Positions 17,492 to 28,880 of a DNA stretch of 64,000 bases are shown piece after piece; within the stretch, counting starts at the first letter, position 1; every line of letters starts with the position of its first letter. This DNA comes from an uncultured Clostridia bacterium (GTDB taxonomy: Bacteria; Bacillota; Clostridia; Christensenellales; UBA1242), in assembly GCA_947062475.1 (NCBI GenBank), contig CAMSQA010000008.1, positions 1 to 64,000 on the forward strand, given 5' to 3'. Position numbers and translations under genes: made by a program. The notes under the pieces are model-generated. The model searched no databases and was not told where the DNA came from. It was given only the letters and a program-made list of their open reading frames with translations.

Positions 17492-18576
17492 AAGATCGTA
17501 TTTCTATGAGACAGGCGGGCATAATATCCCTTCTCATCATTTTTTCAAATAAAATTTTATTGTTGCCATCACTTATGCATGAATATATCAAGGCAGATGC
17601 TATGTTTGCTATTATCATGCTTTTTGCAATTGAATTTTTAGCTGTACCAATCTTTTTAAAATTGAAGAGAACCTTTCCGCAAGAAAGGCTTTATGACATT
17701 TTAAAAAGATATATTACTGTTGTAGGTGCAAAACTTTTATATATAGCCTCACTTGTATTTATGATTTTTAAAGCATTATTGGTCTTTAGTGTAGTTTATG
17801 TATATTTGAAAGAACAGATTTATCAGAATGAATTTGTTTGGATTGCGCTTATTTCATTTCTTCCTATTATGAATCATGCAGTTATGTCTGGCATTAAACC
17901 TACAGCTAGAACAATGGAACTATTTTTTGGAGTGCTTATTGCAGGTTTTGTTTTTTGTTTGATTATATCATTTTTCACCCCTATATCTACGCCATATTTC
18001 TTTGTTTCATCTGCAAAAGATATCTTCGCATCTATTTATAAATACGCTTTCACATTTGGTGATTCACTCTTTTTATATTTGATTATTGACAAAATAGATT
18101 ATAAAAAAAGCGAGGAAAAGAAGTTTTATTTTTATGTTGCTTTTGGTATGTTTTTAGTTGTAGCACTTTTCTTTCTCTTTTATTGCAAATATCAGCTTAC
18201 CTCTTTTATGCACAACAATGCACTTGCTGATTTGCTTGTGTTTTCCGTTCATTTTAATGCTATAGGTCGACTTGACATAGTCGCAATGCTTACAATTATG
18301 CTGTCAACATTATTTCAAATGGAATTATTTTGCTATGGTTTCTGCGAAAGTTTCATCAGTATATTCCCGCCTCTAAACAAAAAATATGCAATCATTCTTT
18401 TTGACTTAATGTTTTTAATTCTATATTATATTTTCATAGGTAAATATGAGATTATGGTCAAGTCAACAATCACATGGCTACCTGTTTTGGGTGTGATAAT
18501 GGGATATATTTTTCCTTTAGCATGTTATATTTTTACTTTCTTAAAAAGGAGGGGAAACAATGAGAAATCAGATTAA
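17488..18576 (+). CDS. Spore germination permease, GerAB/GerB family
   Basis: ISMRQAGIISLLIIFSNKILLLPSLMHEYIKADAMFAI; multi-TM; overlaps gerA end. Confidence 0.93.
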   Translation: MKDRISMRQAGIISLLIIFSNKILLLPSLMHEYIKADAMFAIIMLFAIEFLAVPIFLKLKRTFPQERLYDILKRYITVVGAKLLYIASLVFMIFKALLVFSVVYVYLKEQIYQNEFVWIALISFLPIMNHAVMSGIKPTARTMELFFGVLIAGFVFCLIISFFTPISTPYFFVSSAKDIFASIYKYAFTFGDSLFLYLIIDKIDYKKSEEKKFYFYVAFGMFLVVALFFLFYCKYQLTSFMHNNALADLLVFSVHFNAIGRLDIVAMLTIMLSTLFQMELFCYGFCESFISIFPPLNKKYAIILFDLMFLILYYIFIGKYEIMVKSTITWLPVLGVIMGYIFPLACYIFTFLKRRGNNEKSD

Positions 18577-19951
18577 AAATTTGTTTAAAAATCCTATGAT
18601 TTTGGTTTTTATAGCAATTTTAGTATGCTTTACTCCTCAAAGTCTCTATTCTCCTGGTCAAAATAGAGAGGTAGGAGTAGTTGTAGGCATAGGAATAGAT
18701 AAACAAGCTGATGAATTTGAAGTGTCTCTTTTGACATTCATTCCAACAGCTCAGCAGTCATACGAGCAGATGAATTCAGTCATTTCAGGCAAGGGTGAAA
18801 CGGTTGCAAAAGCACTTTATAATGCACAAATCGCTATGGGAAGAAAGGTTGGTTTGTCACATGCAAAAACCACCGTTGTCAATCAAGAACTCTTAAAAAA
18901 TGATGTTGCTGAATATATTGATTATTTAAGTAGAGTTGCATCACTTTCAGAAAATACTGTCTTTATTTGCACTGACTCTTCTGCTAAAGATCTTTTACAG
19001 GCTTCAATTTCTCTTGAAAGCACCGTTGGAATGCAACTTGAACAAATAATTGGTTATAATGCCAAAAATCTTTATGTTACAGATACCTCATTAGAGGCTT
19101 TTTATAAGGGCTATTACAGCAAAGCCAGTTCATCTTTAATCGGTTTTATTTCAGTTGAATGTGAAGATGGAGCTTGTCAAGATGGAGCAAGCGGTGCTTC
19201 TCAGAATATTGGACCAACTCAAATTAACACTGCAGGAACAGGAGCAAATGATATATCTTCTAGTAGTTCTATGTCAGGTTCTTCAAGGTCAGGAAGCGGA
19301 AGTGGAACTACGACAACAAATTCAACTAGTGGCGGTTCTGGTGGCGGAAGTGGCGGCAATTCTGGTTCAGACGGAGGTTCGGATAGTTCAGGTTCTGGTA
19401 GCTCTGGTGGTGGTAAGAAAATACTCAATGAAGGTAAAGCGGTATTATTGAAAAATGGTAAACTTATGGAAACTTTATCGGTTGATTTACTCAATGGCAT
19501 CAACCTATTAAATATTGAGTCAATAAATCAGATTATAACCATAAATGAGGATAAAGAGGAAAAACCTCTTAAGTTTTCCTATAGAATTAAAAATAAAAGA
19601 ATAAACATAGTTACAAAATTTGAAAATGGTTATCCCGTATATGGTGCACAGCTAATTTTAGGCTTAGAGCTTGTTGAAATTGACGGGTATCATGAAAATC
19701 TTAAAGTAAACACAGAATTTTCTGATATAAAACCTGAAATTCGAAAAAAAATAGACCAAAATCTCAAGAATCAATTTACTGAAGCAATAGAGGTTTTAAG
19801 AAAAAATAGGACTGATGTAATTGGTATAAATGAGGCATTTTTTAAGGCTCATCGCAAAGAATATCTCCATTTTATCGATGAAATTGGTGGCACAGATAAG
19901 TTTTTGGATTATGTAAACTTTAAAGTAAATTTTGTTCTGGAAAGTGATTGA
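18560..19951 (+). CDS. Ger(x)C-family spore germination protein with Gly/Ser-rich insert
   Basis: NREVGVVVGIGIDKQADEFEVSLLTFIPT, VGLSHAKTTVVNQELLKN; C-terminal GerAC domain. Confidence 0.9.
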   Translation: MRNQIKNLFKNPMILVFIAILVCFTPQSLYSPGQNREVGVVVGIGIDKQADEFEVSLLTFIPTAQQSYEQMNSVISGKGETVAKALYNAQIAMGRKVGLSHAKTTVVNQELLKNDVAEYIDYLSRVASLSENTVFICTDSSAKDLLQASISLESTVGMQLEQIIGYNAKNLYVTDTSLEAFYKGYYSKASSSLIGFISVECEDGACQDGASGASQNIGPTQINTAGTGANDISSSSSMSGSSRSGSGSGTTTTNSTSGGSGGGSGGNSGSDGGSDSSGSGSSGGGKKILNEGKAVLLKNGKLMETLSVDLLNGINLLNIESINQIITINEDKEEKPLKFSYRIKNKRINIVTKFENGYPVYGAQLILGLELVEIDGYHENLKVNTEFSDIKPEIRKKIDQNLKNQFTEAIEVLRKNRTDVIGINEAFFKAHRKEYLHFIDEIGGTDKFLDYVNFKVNFVLESD

Positions 19952-20064
19952 TTTTGTCGAATAAAAGCATAGAAATACAAAAAAATAACAAATTCATATT
20001 AATTTAAGTTGTCTTATTTTAATTTTTATGATACAATATTATGTATATAATTTAAGGAGGCAAC

Positions 20065-22446
20065 GTGAACGAACAAAAACCAAAATTTAGATATTCCTAT
20101 ATTGTGATTTTGTTGCTCATTATTTTATTGTTTGTTTTGATTTTTACAAACAATGGATATAAAGGTGAGTATATCGATAGAGGTATCTCCGAAGTAAAAG
20201 AACTTATTGGTGAGACACACCAAAATTCAAAAGGAGAAACAGAGCGACTTGTAAAAGTTTATTATAAAGATGACACAATGTTCTTTTTAGTGCAAACAAA
20301 AGACAAAGACACAGGAGAATGGAAGGACTCAAAATACAAAAATAATTTCCCTAAATATTCTGATTATTATATTCATTATGAATATGGAGATGGATTTGTC
20401 GCAGAAGTAAGAGAAGCACTTAAAGATACAGGTATCGTTTGTGAAGTTGGTGTTGATGGCATCAATTGGTGGAATATAATTTATCCTATACTTTATATTG
20501 GTTTTTCTGCATTTGTCATTTGGATGATTTTCAGAATGATAGGTTCAGCAAACAAAGGTGCAATGGGCTTTGGAAAAAGCAAGGCAAAGGCATATACTTC
20601 AAGTAAAGTAAGATTTAACGATATAGCTGGCACCGAAGAAGAGAAGGAAGAACTTCAAGAAATCGTTGAATTTTTAAAAGCTCCAAAGAAATTTACCGAT
20701 CTTGGTGCTAGGATTCCAAAAGGTGTGCTTTTGGTTGGCAGACCAGGAACGGGTAAAACACTTCTTGCAAGAGCAGTTGCAGGTGAAGCAAATGTTCCAT
20801 TCATTTCAATCAGCGGTTCTGACTTTGTTGAAATGTTTGTTGGTGTAGGTGCTTCAAGAGTAAGAGATTTGTTTGAACAGGCGAAGAAAAATAAACCTTG
20901 CATTATTTTCATTGATGAAATTGATGCAGTTGGTCGTCAAAGAGGTGCAGGTCTTGGTGGTGGAAATGATGAAAGAGAACAAACTCTCAACCAGCTTCTT
21001 GTTGAAATGGATGGATTTGAAGCGAATGAGGGGATAATAGTGCTTGCTGCAACAAACAGAAGCGATGTTCTTGATCCAGCTCTCATGCGTCCAGGCAGAT
21101 TTGATAGACAAATTTATGTAAATATTCCAGATATAAAAGGAAGAGAAGGAATTTTAAAAATTCACGCAAGAAACAAGCCAATTGATGAAAGTGTTGATTT
21201 CAATACACTTGCTAAAATCACTGTTGGTTTCACTGGTGCTGATATTGAAAATATGTTGAATGAGGCAGCAATTCTTGCAGCAAGAAACAACAGACCAAAG
21301 ATTATTATGGAAGATATCACAGAAGGTATCAATAAGGTGACAATGGGTCCTCAAAAGAAGAGCCGTTTAATTACTGAAAAAGACAGAAAGATCACCGCTT
21401 ATCATGAAGCAGGTCATGCTGTTCTTGCAAAACTTCTTAAATTCACTGACAAAGTGCAAGAGGTTTCTATTATTCCAAGAGGTTTAGCAGGTGGTTATAC
21501 TATGCAAAGACCTGAAAATGACAATTCTTACATGTCTTACAATCATTTAGTTGATGAAATTGCAGTTTGCATGGGTGGACGTATCGCAGAAGAACTCATT
21601 TTTGGAGATATTACAACTGGTGCTTCAAGTGATATAATGCAGGCGAGCAAGATTGCAAGAGGCATGGTGTTCAATTATGGTATGAGCAAAAAACTTGGAT
21701 TTTTAAGCCTCAACAGCCAAGAGCAGGTGTTTATAGGAAGAGACTATCAATCAAGATCAGACTATTCAGAAAAACTTGCAGCTGAAGCGGATGATGAAGT
21801 GAAAGAAATACTTGATGACAACTATGCAAGAGCTAAGAAAATCTTAAAAGATAATATCACATTCTTAAAAGAAATGGCAGAACTTTTACTTGAACAAGAA
21901 ACAATTTACTCTGAAGAGGTTGACCTTCTTGCTCAAGGCATGAGTGCAAGTGAAATAAGTGCCACTATGAAAGAACGTAGACAAAAACAAAAAGAGAAGG
22001 AAGAAGCTATCAGAAAACAGCAAGCTGAAGAAGAAAGACTTAAAGTAATTGATGGAAAAATCAAAGAAGGACAAAAACTTTTGGCTGCTGGCATTATTAC
22101 TCAAGAAGAATATGATGCCATTGTAAAAGATTTAGAAAATATAAAATCTGGAAAAGCTGATGAAGTGACTGTTGCAATAAGTCAAGGTAAATCAATTTCT
22201 TCCCCTGAAGTTAAGCCTGAAAGTGAAGTGAAGACAGAGTCTGAACAAATAATTAAGGAAAATTTAACTGAAAATAAGACAGAGGATGATAAAAATCAGG
22301 AAAATTTAGAAGAAAAACCAGAAGAAAAACAGTTGGAAGTTAAGCCAAAGGCTAAATCAACAAAAACAAAAGTTGCAAGTGATGAAAAACCTGTAAAAAA
22401 AGTTTCATCTAAAAAGTCTAGCAAAAATGACCAAGAAGATAAATAA
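20065..22446 (+). CDS. ftsH: ATP-dependent zinc metalloprotease FtsH with SHOCT-like C-terminal extension
   Basis: [27 protein letters not shown] start with GGAGG; promoter TTGTCT-N17-TACAAT. Confidence 0.97.
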   Translation: MNEQKPKFRYSYIVILLLIILLFVLIFTNNGYKGEYIDRGISEVKELIGETHQNSKGETERLVKVYYKDDTMFFLVQTKDKDTGEWKDSKYKNNFPKYSDYYIHYEYGDGFVAEVREALKDTGIVCEVGVDGINWWNIIYPILYIGFSAFVIWMIFRMIGSANKGAMGFGKSKAKAYTSSKVRFNDIAGTEEEKEELQEIVEFLKAPKKFTDLGARIPKGVLLVGRPGTGKTLLARAVAGEANVPFISISGSDFVEMFVGVGASRVRDLFEQAKKNKPCIIFIDEIDAVGRQRGAGLGGGNDEREQTLNQLLVEMDGFEANEGIIVLAATNRSDVLDPALMRPGRFDRQIYVNIPDIKGREGILKIHARNKPIDESVDFNTLAKITVGFTGADIENMLNEAAILAARNNRPKIIMEDITEGINKVTMGPQKKSRLITEKDRKITAYHEAGHAVLAKLLKFTDKVQEVSIIPRGLAGGYTMQRPENDNSYMSYNHLVDEIAVCMGGRIAEELIFGDITTGASSDIMQASKIARGMVFNYGMSKKLGFLSLNSQEQVFIGRDYQSRSDYSEKLAAEADDEVKEILDDNYARAKKILKDNITFLKEMAELLLEQETIYSEEVDLLAQGMSASEISATMKERRQKQKEKEEAIRKQQAEEERLKVIDGKIKEGQKLLAAGIITQEEYDAIVKDLENIKSGKADEVTVAISQGKSISSPEVKPESEVKTESEQIIKENLTENKTEDDKNQENLEEKPEEKQLEVKPKAKSTKTKVASDEKPVKKVSSKKSSKNDQEDK

Positions 22447-22459
22447 GAGGAGGTAATAA

Positions 22460-23149
22460 ATGGAAGAAAACTTGTTGCAGCAAGAAAGCAATGAAAATGT
22501 TGAAAATGTATTAAATTCTGTCAGTGATGCATATCTTGCTAAGAAAAAACGATCAAGAATTATCTCTTTTTCAATTATCTCTGGTATTATTTTGGCTCTT
22601 GCTATTGCAATAATTGTCATGTCATGCATCAAAGTTGACTTGTATCCAAAATTTATGGGAAAAGTTTCAAGTTATCAAGTTAATATCTCTGGTTCAACTC
22701 CAATGACATTGGTTGAAAATACAGATGATTATGATGAGTTTAACAATATCTATCTTGAAACATTTCAAACCCAATATTTGACAGCACTTTTCACTGGTAG
22801 ACTTGGTGGTTACACTTTGCAGGATACTCAATATGATTTTTATGCAAAAAATTCACAAACAGTCATAAGTGATGAACTTCGCAAAAGATTGGGAGAAAAC
22901 TATGTCAAAGTTTCATTTGCTGAGGACAAACAAATTTTAAATTCAAATGGTTCAATTTTTAAGTCGTCTTTTAATACAGATAAATCATTCACTTTCAATG
23001 AAATGTATTTCAGCATTAATACAAAAAATAGTCAGAGTGATACAACGCTTTATCTTGGAGGAAAACTTGAAGGCACTGATGCTGTGAGAATTATTGAAAT
23101 AAACCTTCGCGCAAATACTTATGATCTTTATAAGTTTGCGACAAAATAA
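22460..23149 (+). CDS. Single-TM hypothetical protein in the ftsH operon
   Basis: SD GAGGAGG; one TM (IISFSIISGIILALAIAIIVMSC). Confidence 0.7.
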   Translation: MEENLLQQESNENVENVLNSVSDAYLAKKKRSRIISFSIISGIILALAIAIIVMSCIKVDLYPKFMGKVSSYQVNISGSTPMTLVENTDDYDEFNNIYLETFQTQYLTALFTGRLGGYTLQDTQYDFYAKNSQTVISDELRKRLGENYVKVSFAEDKQILNSNGSIFKSSFNTDKSFTFNEMYFSINTKNSQSDTTLYLGGKLEGTDAVRIIEINLRANTYDLYKFATK

Positions 23150-23150
23150 A

Positions 23151-23185
23151 AATAAAAAACATCAACATAAAGTTGGTGTTTTTTA
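23151..23185. terminator. Convergent terminator
   Basis: AAAAACATCAAC-ATAAA-GTTGGTGTTTTTT. Confidence 0.7.
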
Positions 23186-23219
23186 TTATCTTGAATAAAA
23201 AATATTTACATATTATTTA

Positions 23220-25820
23220 TCAGTTTTTTTGCAGCAATTTAATTATCTTTTCTCTAAGCTTATCAAGCCGTTTTTGATTGAGTTTGATAAGCACCATCAA
23301 TATGATAGTGACAAGTATAATAGCAAAGAAGGTGACAAGAACAGTTATATTACTTGATTTGATTTCAAACAGTTTTGGCATTGCAATGATTGCACATGTG
23401 GTAAAAATGAATGAGAATCCAGCTGTAAGCCCTTTTAATAGGGTAATTGGCCAGCATAGTGACGCTAAATTTAAAAATCCAGTATATGTCATAATAAGTA
23501 TGGCAAGAGTGATGTATTCATTGTCAGGAAGAAGAATTTTATTTGCTGGGTCTTGTGAATAGAATAGTGCCATAACAATAAGCACGTTTATAAGCATAAT
23601 AAGAGCACGTGGCAATGACCTTTTTAAAACCTGAGGCAGGAAATTTCCACTTATTGGTTTTGTGTTTGGTTCAAAGGTCAACATAAATGATGGTAAACCT
23701 ATCACAAATGCCTCTAAAAGCATCATCATACTTGGTTTAAATGGATATTGTAAATTTACAAAGAGGGTGATGATTGTCAATGAAATAGCGAAAAATGTTT
23801 TCATAAGAAATAGCGATGATGAGTTTTGCACATTGTTGACAACCTGACGGCCTTCTTTTACCACCGCTGGAAGTGAAGAAAAGTTGCTTTCAAGAAGGAC
23901 GAGTTTTGATATGTTTTTTGCCACCTCACTTCCGTCTGCCATAGCAATTGAACAGTCTGCTTCTTTAAGAGCAAGTGTATCATTTACGCCATCACCAGTC
24001 ATAGCCACAACTTTTCCTTTATTTTTGAGTGCCTTGATTATGGTGTATTTTTGTTCTGGTGTCACGCGACCAAAAACTGTAAATTGGTCGGCTATTTGTT
24101 CTACTTCTTTTAAGCTTACATTTTCAAGAGAGATGAATTTATCATAATTTTTCACGCCAACTCTTCCTGCTATTTTTGATACTGTTGCAGGATCATCACC
24201 TGAAATAATTTTGACATCAACTCCATTATCTTTAAACCATTGTATTGTTTCAATTGCGTCGTCACGAATATGTTCTTCAAGCACGATAAGTGCCAAAAGT
24301 TCTGCTTTTTTTCCATTCATCTTTTTATCAAAAGTGCCTTCATCTTGTTCGGCAAATGCAAGCACACGAAGTCCTTTTGAAAGATAACTTTTTATAAGTT
24401 GTTGTTGATCTTGGTCGATAGTGCAACCTATTCTTGTAGGTGCACCTAAAAAATAGATTTTTTTGTTTGAAAGTTGAGTAATTGAGTATTTACGTTCTGA
24501 CGAAAACTCTGCAATATTGAGTGCGTGCAAGTCATTGCTTCTTCCAAATTCTTGAATCATTGCGTTTGAAGTCGAGTTTGTGGTTTTCTGAAGGTTTAAC
24601 ACATTTGATAACAATTTTTTTATGCTTGCCTTTCTTTTCTTGGAATAGGTGAGAAAGTCAACAACTTTCATTGTCCCATCCGTTATTGTCCCAGTTTTGT
24701 CAAGACATAAAACATTGGTTCTTGCAAGCATTTCAATAGAGTATAAATCACGGACAAGAGTTTTCTTTTTGGAAAGTTTAACTACGCCAATTGAAAGTGA
24801 GATTGTGACAAGTAAAAACATTCCTGCAGGGATCATGCTTGTAAGAGCTCCACTTGTGTTTGTAATTTGAGTTTGAAGAGTGGAGTTTGGAAGTTTAAAT
24901 TCCTTTAAGAAGGTAAGTATACCAATTGGAACAAGTGCGATTCCTATATATTTAATAAGTCTATTTAAATCTTTAAAAAGGTTTGATTGAGGAGTTTTAA
25001 ATTCCTTTGCTTTTTTTGCCATTTGACATATATAATTATCACGACCAATTTTGTCGACTTTGGCATAACATTCGCCAGAAACGATAAAACTGCCTGAAAG
25101 AAGTGGCTTTCCAATTGACTTTTCTATAGCATTGCTTTCTCCTGTAAGCAAGCTTTCGTTGACTTCAACATTGCCGTCAACAATGACGCAGTCAGAAGGA
25201 ATTTGATTTCCGCTTGAAAGTTTTATAAGGTCATCAAGAAGAAGTTGGTCGGCAGGTATTTCATATTCTTTTCCACCCCGAATTGTTTTGACTAGAGGTG
25301 TGGTTACAATAGACAACTTTTCAACTGCAATCTTTGCTCTTATTTCTTGAATAATTGCGATTGCTGTGTTTGCAACAATTACAAAAATAAAAATTAAATC
25401 TTTATAAGAGCCTACAAGCAAGAGAGCAATTGCAATTATAAGCCAAAGCATGTTGAAAAAGGTAAATATATTTTTGAGGAAGATTGAAGCATATGATTTT
25501 GATGATTTCACTTTTGTGCTGTTGATAAGATTTGCTTCCTGTCTAAGTTTTACTTGTTCTTCTGATAAACCAGTTTTAATATCAATTGTATACCTTTCCA
25601 CATCTTGACAAACAGCAGGTTGCTCTTCTTTTTCTTTGTTGAATTTGTTTTTGAATTTTATTTTAAACTTTTCGATTATGCTTTTGTTGTTGTTTAAACT
25701 TTCTATTGAATAAAAAAGGATTTCCAAACTGTTATTGTGTGGAATATTTCTATAATATCTCTCTTTTGTTTTCAATATTGCCTTAGGCAAATCTATTATA
25801 TTTTCTTTTTTCTTATTCAT
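23220..25820 (-). CDS. HAD-IC P-type cation-transporting ATPase
   Basis: DKTGTITDGTMKV, TGES, MTGDGVNDTLALKEADCSIAMADGSEVAKNIS. Start chosen at 25820 because the 25847 ATG overlaps a TTGACA-N18-TATAAT promoter. Confidence 0.93.
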   Translation of the reverse strand: MNKKKENIIDLPKAILKTKERYYRNIPHNNSLEILFYSIESLNNNKSIIEKFKIKFKNKFNKEKEEQPAVCQDVERYTIDIKTGLSEEQVKLRQEANLINSTKVKSSKSYASIFLKNIFTFFNMLWLIIAIALLLVGSYKDLIFIFVIVANTAIAIIQEIRAKIAVEKLSIVTTPLVKTIRGGKEYEIPADQLLLDDLIKLSSGNQIPSDCVIVDGNVEVNESLLTGESNAIEKSIGKPLLSGSFIVSGECYAKVDKIGRDNYICQMAKKAKEFKTPQSNLFKDLNRLIKYIGIALVPIGILTFLKEFKLPNSTLQTQITNTSGALTSMIPAGMFLLVTISLSIGVVKLSKKKTLVRDLYSIEMLARTNVLCLDKTGTITDGTMKVVDFLTYSKKRKASIKKLLSNVLNLQKTTNSTSNAMIQEFGRSNDLHALNIAEFSSERKYSITQLSNKKIYFLGAPTRIGCTIDQDQQQLIKSYLSKGLRVLAFAEQDEGTFDKKMNGKKAELLALIVLEEHIRDDAIETIQWFKDNGVDVKIISGDDPATVSKIAGRVGVKNYDKFISLENVSLKEVEQIADQFTVFGRVTPEQKYTIIKALKNKGKVVAMTGDGVNDTLALKEADCSIAMADGSEVAKNISKLVLLESNFSSLPAVVKEGRQVVNNVQNSSSLFLMKTFFAISLTIITLFVNLQYPFKPSMMMLLEAFVIGLPSFMLTFEPNTKPISGNFLPQVLKRSLPRALIMLINVLIVMALFYSQDPANKILLPDNEYITLAILIMTYTGFLNLASLCWPITLLKGLTAGFSFIFTTCAIIAMPKLFEIKSSNITVLVTFFAIILVTIILMVLIKLNQKRLDKLREKIIKLLQKN

Positions 25821-25934
25821 AAAATATAAACCTATATTATTATACATTAAATTTTATCCCATTGTCAACATTATTATAAATTTGATTTGACAAGTCTGCA
25901 AAAATAGTTTAAAATTTAATTAAGAGGTAATATT

Positions 25935-27173
25935 ATGCTTTTCAATATTCCAAAATCATTGACAAAACTTGCTCAAATGTTTGATACCGAACTTTATGTT
26001 GTAGGTGGTTTTATACGTAATCAGCTTTTGGGAATTAAAAATGACGACATTGATATATGTTCTTCTCTTACGCTAAACGAAGTTGAAAAAATTGTAAAAG
26101 GCAGCGGATTTGAATTTAAAATTAAAAGCAAATTTTTGGGAACTGCAACGATTGGTATTGGAAATGAAAAATATGAGTATACAACATTTAGAAAGGAATT
26201 TTATCCAAATAATGGAAAACATTCTCCTGAAAGAGTTGAATTTATAAGTTCAATTGAAGAGGATGCAAAAAGAAGGGATTTTACTTGCAATGCATTATAT
26301 TATGATATAAAAAATGATAAAATGATTGATTTCTTCAATGGTAAAAAAGATATTGAGAAAAGAATTTTGAGAGCTGTGTATGATTGCGACGAAGTTTTTT
26401 GCCATGATGGGGTAAGGATATTAAGGCTATTTAGATTTCAAAGTGAATTAAACTTCAAAATTGATAAGGCTACGCTTGAAAGTGCTTATAAATATAAGGA
26501 AAATCTCCGTGATGTTTCTGGTGAACGTCTTGTTTATGAAATTACAAGAATTTTACACAGTCCGTCAAAATACAAAGGTCTGTCAAAATCAAAGGCATAT
26601 ATGTCAGCCTTAAATCATTTCAATAAAGGTGGTTTTTGGCATATTTTTGGCATTGATTGCCAAAAATTAAAATATAGAATGGTGAAAAAAGTCAGTCATA
26701 AATCTCAAGGACTATTAATAGATATAGTTGACACAGTCAATCCTATATCGGTTTCATATTATTTAAACTTAATTTTGTCCAATTCTTTTGGATTAAGCAA
26801 AAAGATGGTTGAAAATTATATCAACATTTTATCTGGATATTATGAAGCACTCAATAGGCAACAAAATAAGCCATATTTTTTCAAATATTTCAATAATTTC
26901 CCTCAAATTTATCTACTTTTAATACATAAGTCCAAATATCTCGCAAATAAATATCAATTTTTTTATAGATACATCATATCTCATAGATTGATTATGTCAG
27001 TAAGCGATCTTAAAATCAATGGAAATGACATAAAAAAGAATTATCCAACTGTAAAAGCAAATAGATATAAACCAATTCTAGAAAGTCTTTTAAGTGATGT
27101 TTTTGATGGCAAAATCAATAATGAAAAAGAAGAACTTATCAGTGCAGTGGAATCAAAACTAAAATATCTTTAA
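25935..27173 (+). CDS. cca: CCA tRNA nucleotidyltransferase
   Basis: ELYVVGGFIRNQLLGIKNDDIDICSS, RRDFTCNALYYD; promoter TTGACA-N17-TAAAAT; SD AGAGGT. Confidence 0.9.
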   Translation: MLFNIPKSLTKLAQMFDTELYVVGGFIRNQLLGIKNDDIDICSSLTLNEVEKIVKGSGFEFKIKSKFLGTATIGIGNEKYEYTTFRKEFYPNNGKHSPERVEFISSIEEDAKRRDFTCNALYYDIKNDKMIDFFNGKKDIEKRILRAVYDCDEVFCHDGVRILRLFRFQSELNFKIDKATLESAYKYKENLRDVSGERLVYEITRILHSPSKYKGLSKSKAYMSALNHFNKGGFWHIFGIDCQKLKYRMVKKVSHKSQGLLIDIVDTVNPISVSYYLNLILSNSFGLSKKMVENYINILSGYYEALNRQQNKPYFFKYFNNFPQIYLLLIHKSKYLANKYQFFYRYIISHRLIMSVSDLKINGNDIKKNYPTVKANRYKPILESLLSDVFDGKINNEKEELISAVESKLKYL

Positions 27174-27187
27174 AGCATACTTGGTCA

Positions 27188-27216
27188 AAAAAGAGGATAT
27201 AAATCCTCTTTTTTGA
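27188..27216. terminator. Bidirectional terminator
   Basis: AAAAAAGAGGAT-ATAA-ATCCTCTTTTTT. Confidence 0.85.
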
Positions 27217-27235
27217 TTCGCAAATTTTCAAGTTT

Positions 27236-28747
27236 TTAGTTTATTTTCCATTTTGTTTTTGCATTTTTTTCGGTGTCTTTTGTCACCTTTTGTGGCGAAA
27301 TATATCTGACTGAATTGCTAGGCAGAGTCATTCCTTCTTCAAGAGTGGAAACGCCTTCTACAATGATGCCATTTTGAGGAAGATATTTATCATGTCTTAT
27401 CTCTTTTGAAGAAATTATCTGTCCTTCTTTGATATAATCTATATATCCTTTGGATTCATAGCCTTCTTGAGGATATTTCAATCTATAATATTCACCTTTA
27501 TAAAGCACTTTATTTTCATATTCGCCTTTATAGTCTGTGATTATATCATCTCCACCGTGAGGCAAAACTTTTACAAGTTCTGCTCTTGTTTGCACGGAAA
27601 CTCCATCATCAAATGGCTGACCATAAATTTCAACTGTTGCCATTTGATCGTCACAGAAAGTTTTAATAAAAATAGGGGTATCAAGATTGTTTTTAAATTT
27701 TAAGTCTGCATATCCTTCGCTGACCATAGCATCAAAAGAAAGTGGCACGTATGAGGCTGGAAGTGTGTGATGATTGACTTGCAATATTTCTATATCTGAG
27801 CGGATAAGTGCATTATATAGAGTGGTTGATGCTTGACAAACACCACCGCCAACGCCATCAACATATTTTCCTCCCACAATTATTTTGGCTGTTTTATATC
27901 CATTTTCTTTATTTCTTGCTCCAGTAATTTTGTTGAATGATATTTCTTCATCAGGTTCAACAATCATTCCATTGAATTTTGATAAAGCGAGTTTGATATT
28001 TGATTTGCGGTCTGAAGAAGATGAAGAATAATTGGTTGAAAAGCTGGAACGAAGTGAAATTTTACTTATGAAATTTTCAAGATTTTCATCAGGCAAAATG
28101 TCGACAAATGGAATTTCAATTTCGCTTTCAATTTCTCCTGTGAAGAATTTTGCAAGTTCATCGTAAAGAGCCTGTCTATTTACAACTTTTCCTTTTAGAG
28201 CAGTCGCTTGTGTGAACATTATCGTTGCATTTGGATCAAAAATTATTCCTGCATTTTTAGGCTGAGTTTCGATTTGATTTATGATTGCTTCAATTTTCTC
28301 CTCCATGCCACTGTAAATATCAGCAAAAGGAACTGTTGCATAAAGTCCTTTTTTCTTTATTTCCTTTTCATATTTTTTCTTAGTAAAGATGTTTCCTTCA
28401 TGTCCATAATTGATCACTTCATCTAATGTAGGCTCTAAGTTTCCAACAAAGCCAAGTTCTTGTCCTGTGATTGTCCAAGTTTTATCCTGACTTTTTAGGG
28501 TAATGTTTAGTTTTTCTTTATTGTCGCTAAGACTGGTTAATAAAATATTGTTTGCTTCCTTTTTTGTAAGACCTGATACATCAATGCCATTTATATGAGT
28601 ATTATCATAGAAAGTTGTTTTACTGCTGATAGAGTCGCCAAAATAAAATTGGCAAAATAATAAAAGACTGACAGCAATAAATGCGACAGCAAGAAGCCAA
28701 ATCAAAGAACTTTTAGATTTTTTTACAGCATTTTCTTTCTTTTTCAA
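27236..28747 (-). CDS. VanW-family protein
   Basis: NKITGARNKENGYKTAKIIVGGKYVDGVGGGVCQASTTLYNALIRSDIEILQVNHHTLPASYVPLSFDA is the VanW motif; N-terminal TM. Confidence 0.93.
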   Translation of the reverse strand: MKKKENAVKKSKSSLIWLLAVAFIAVSLLLFCQFYFGDSISSKTTFYDNTHINGIDVSGLTKKEANNILLTSLSDNKEKLNITLKSQDKTWTITGQELGFVGNLEPTLDEVINYGHEGNIFTKKKYEKEIKKKGLYATVPFADIYSGMEEKIEAIINQIETQPKNAGIIFDPNATIMFTQATALKGKVVNRQALYDELAKFFTGEIESEIEIPFVDILPDENLENFISKISLRSSFSTNYSSSSSDRKSNIKLALSKFNGMIVEPDEEISFNKITGARNKENGYKTAKIIVGGKYVDGVGGGVCQASTTLYNALIRSDIEILQVNHHTLPASYVPLSFDAMVSEGYADLKFKNNLDTPIFIKTFCDDQMATVEIYGQPFDDGVSVQTRAELVKVLPHGGDDIITDYKGEYENKVLYKGEYYRLKYPQEGYESKGYIDYIKEGQIISSKEIRHDKYLPQNGIIVEGVSTLEEGMTLPSNSVRYISPQKVTKDTEKNAKTKWKIN

Positions 28748-28880
28748 TTTTTCCTCCTCTTTACAAACAAAAATTTTTATAAAAAATTGTTAATTCTATA
28801 AAAATAGTGTCTCTACTATAAACGAAAATATACTTTATATTTTTCAGAATAATTATATATTTTTTTATTTATACTAGATT

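Noticed and set aside
19155-19503. ORFs 19155-19451 (+) and 19219-19503 (-)
   Set aside because: Shadow frames of the Gly/Ser-rich insert in the GerC gene.
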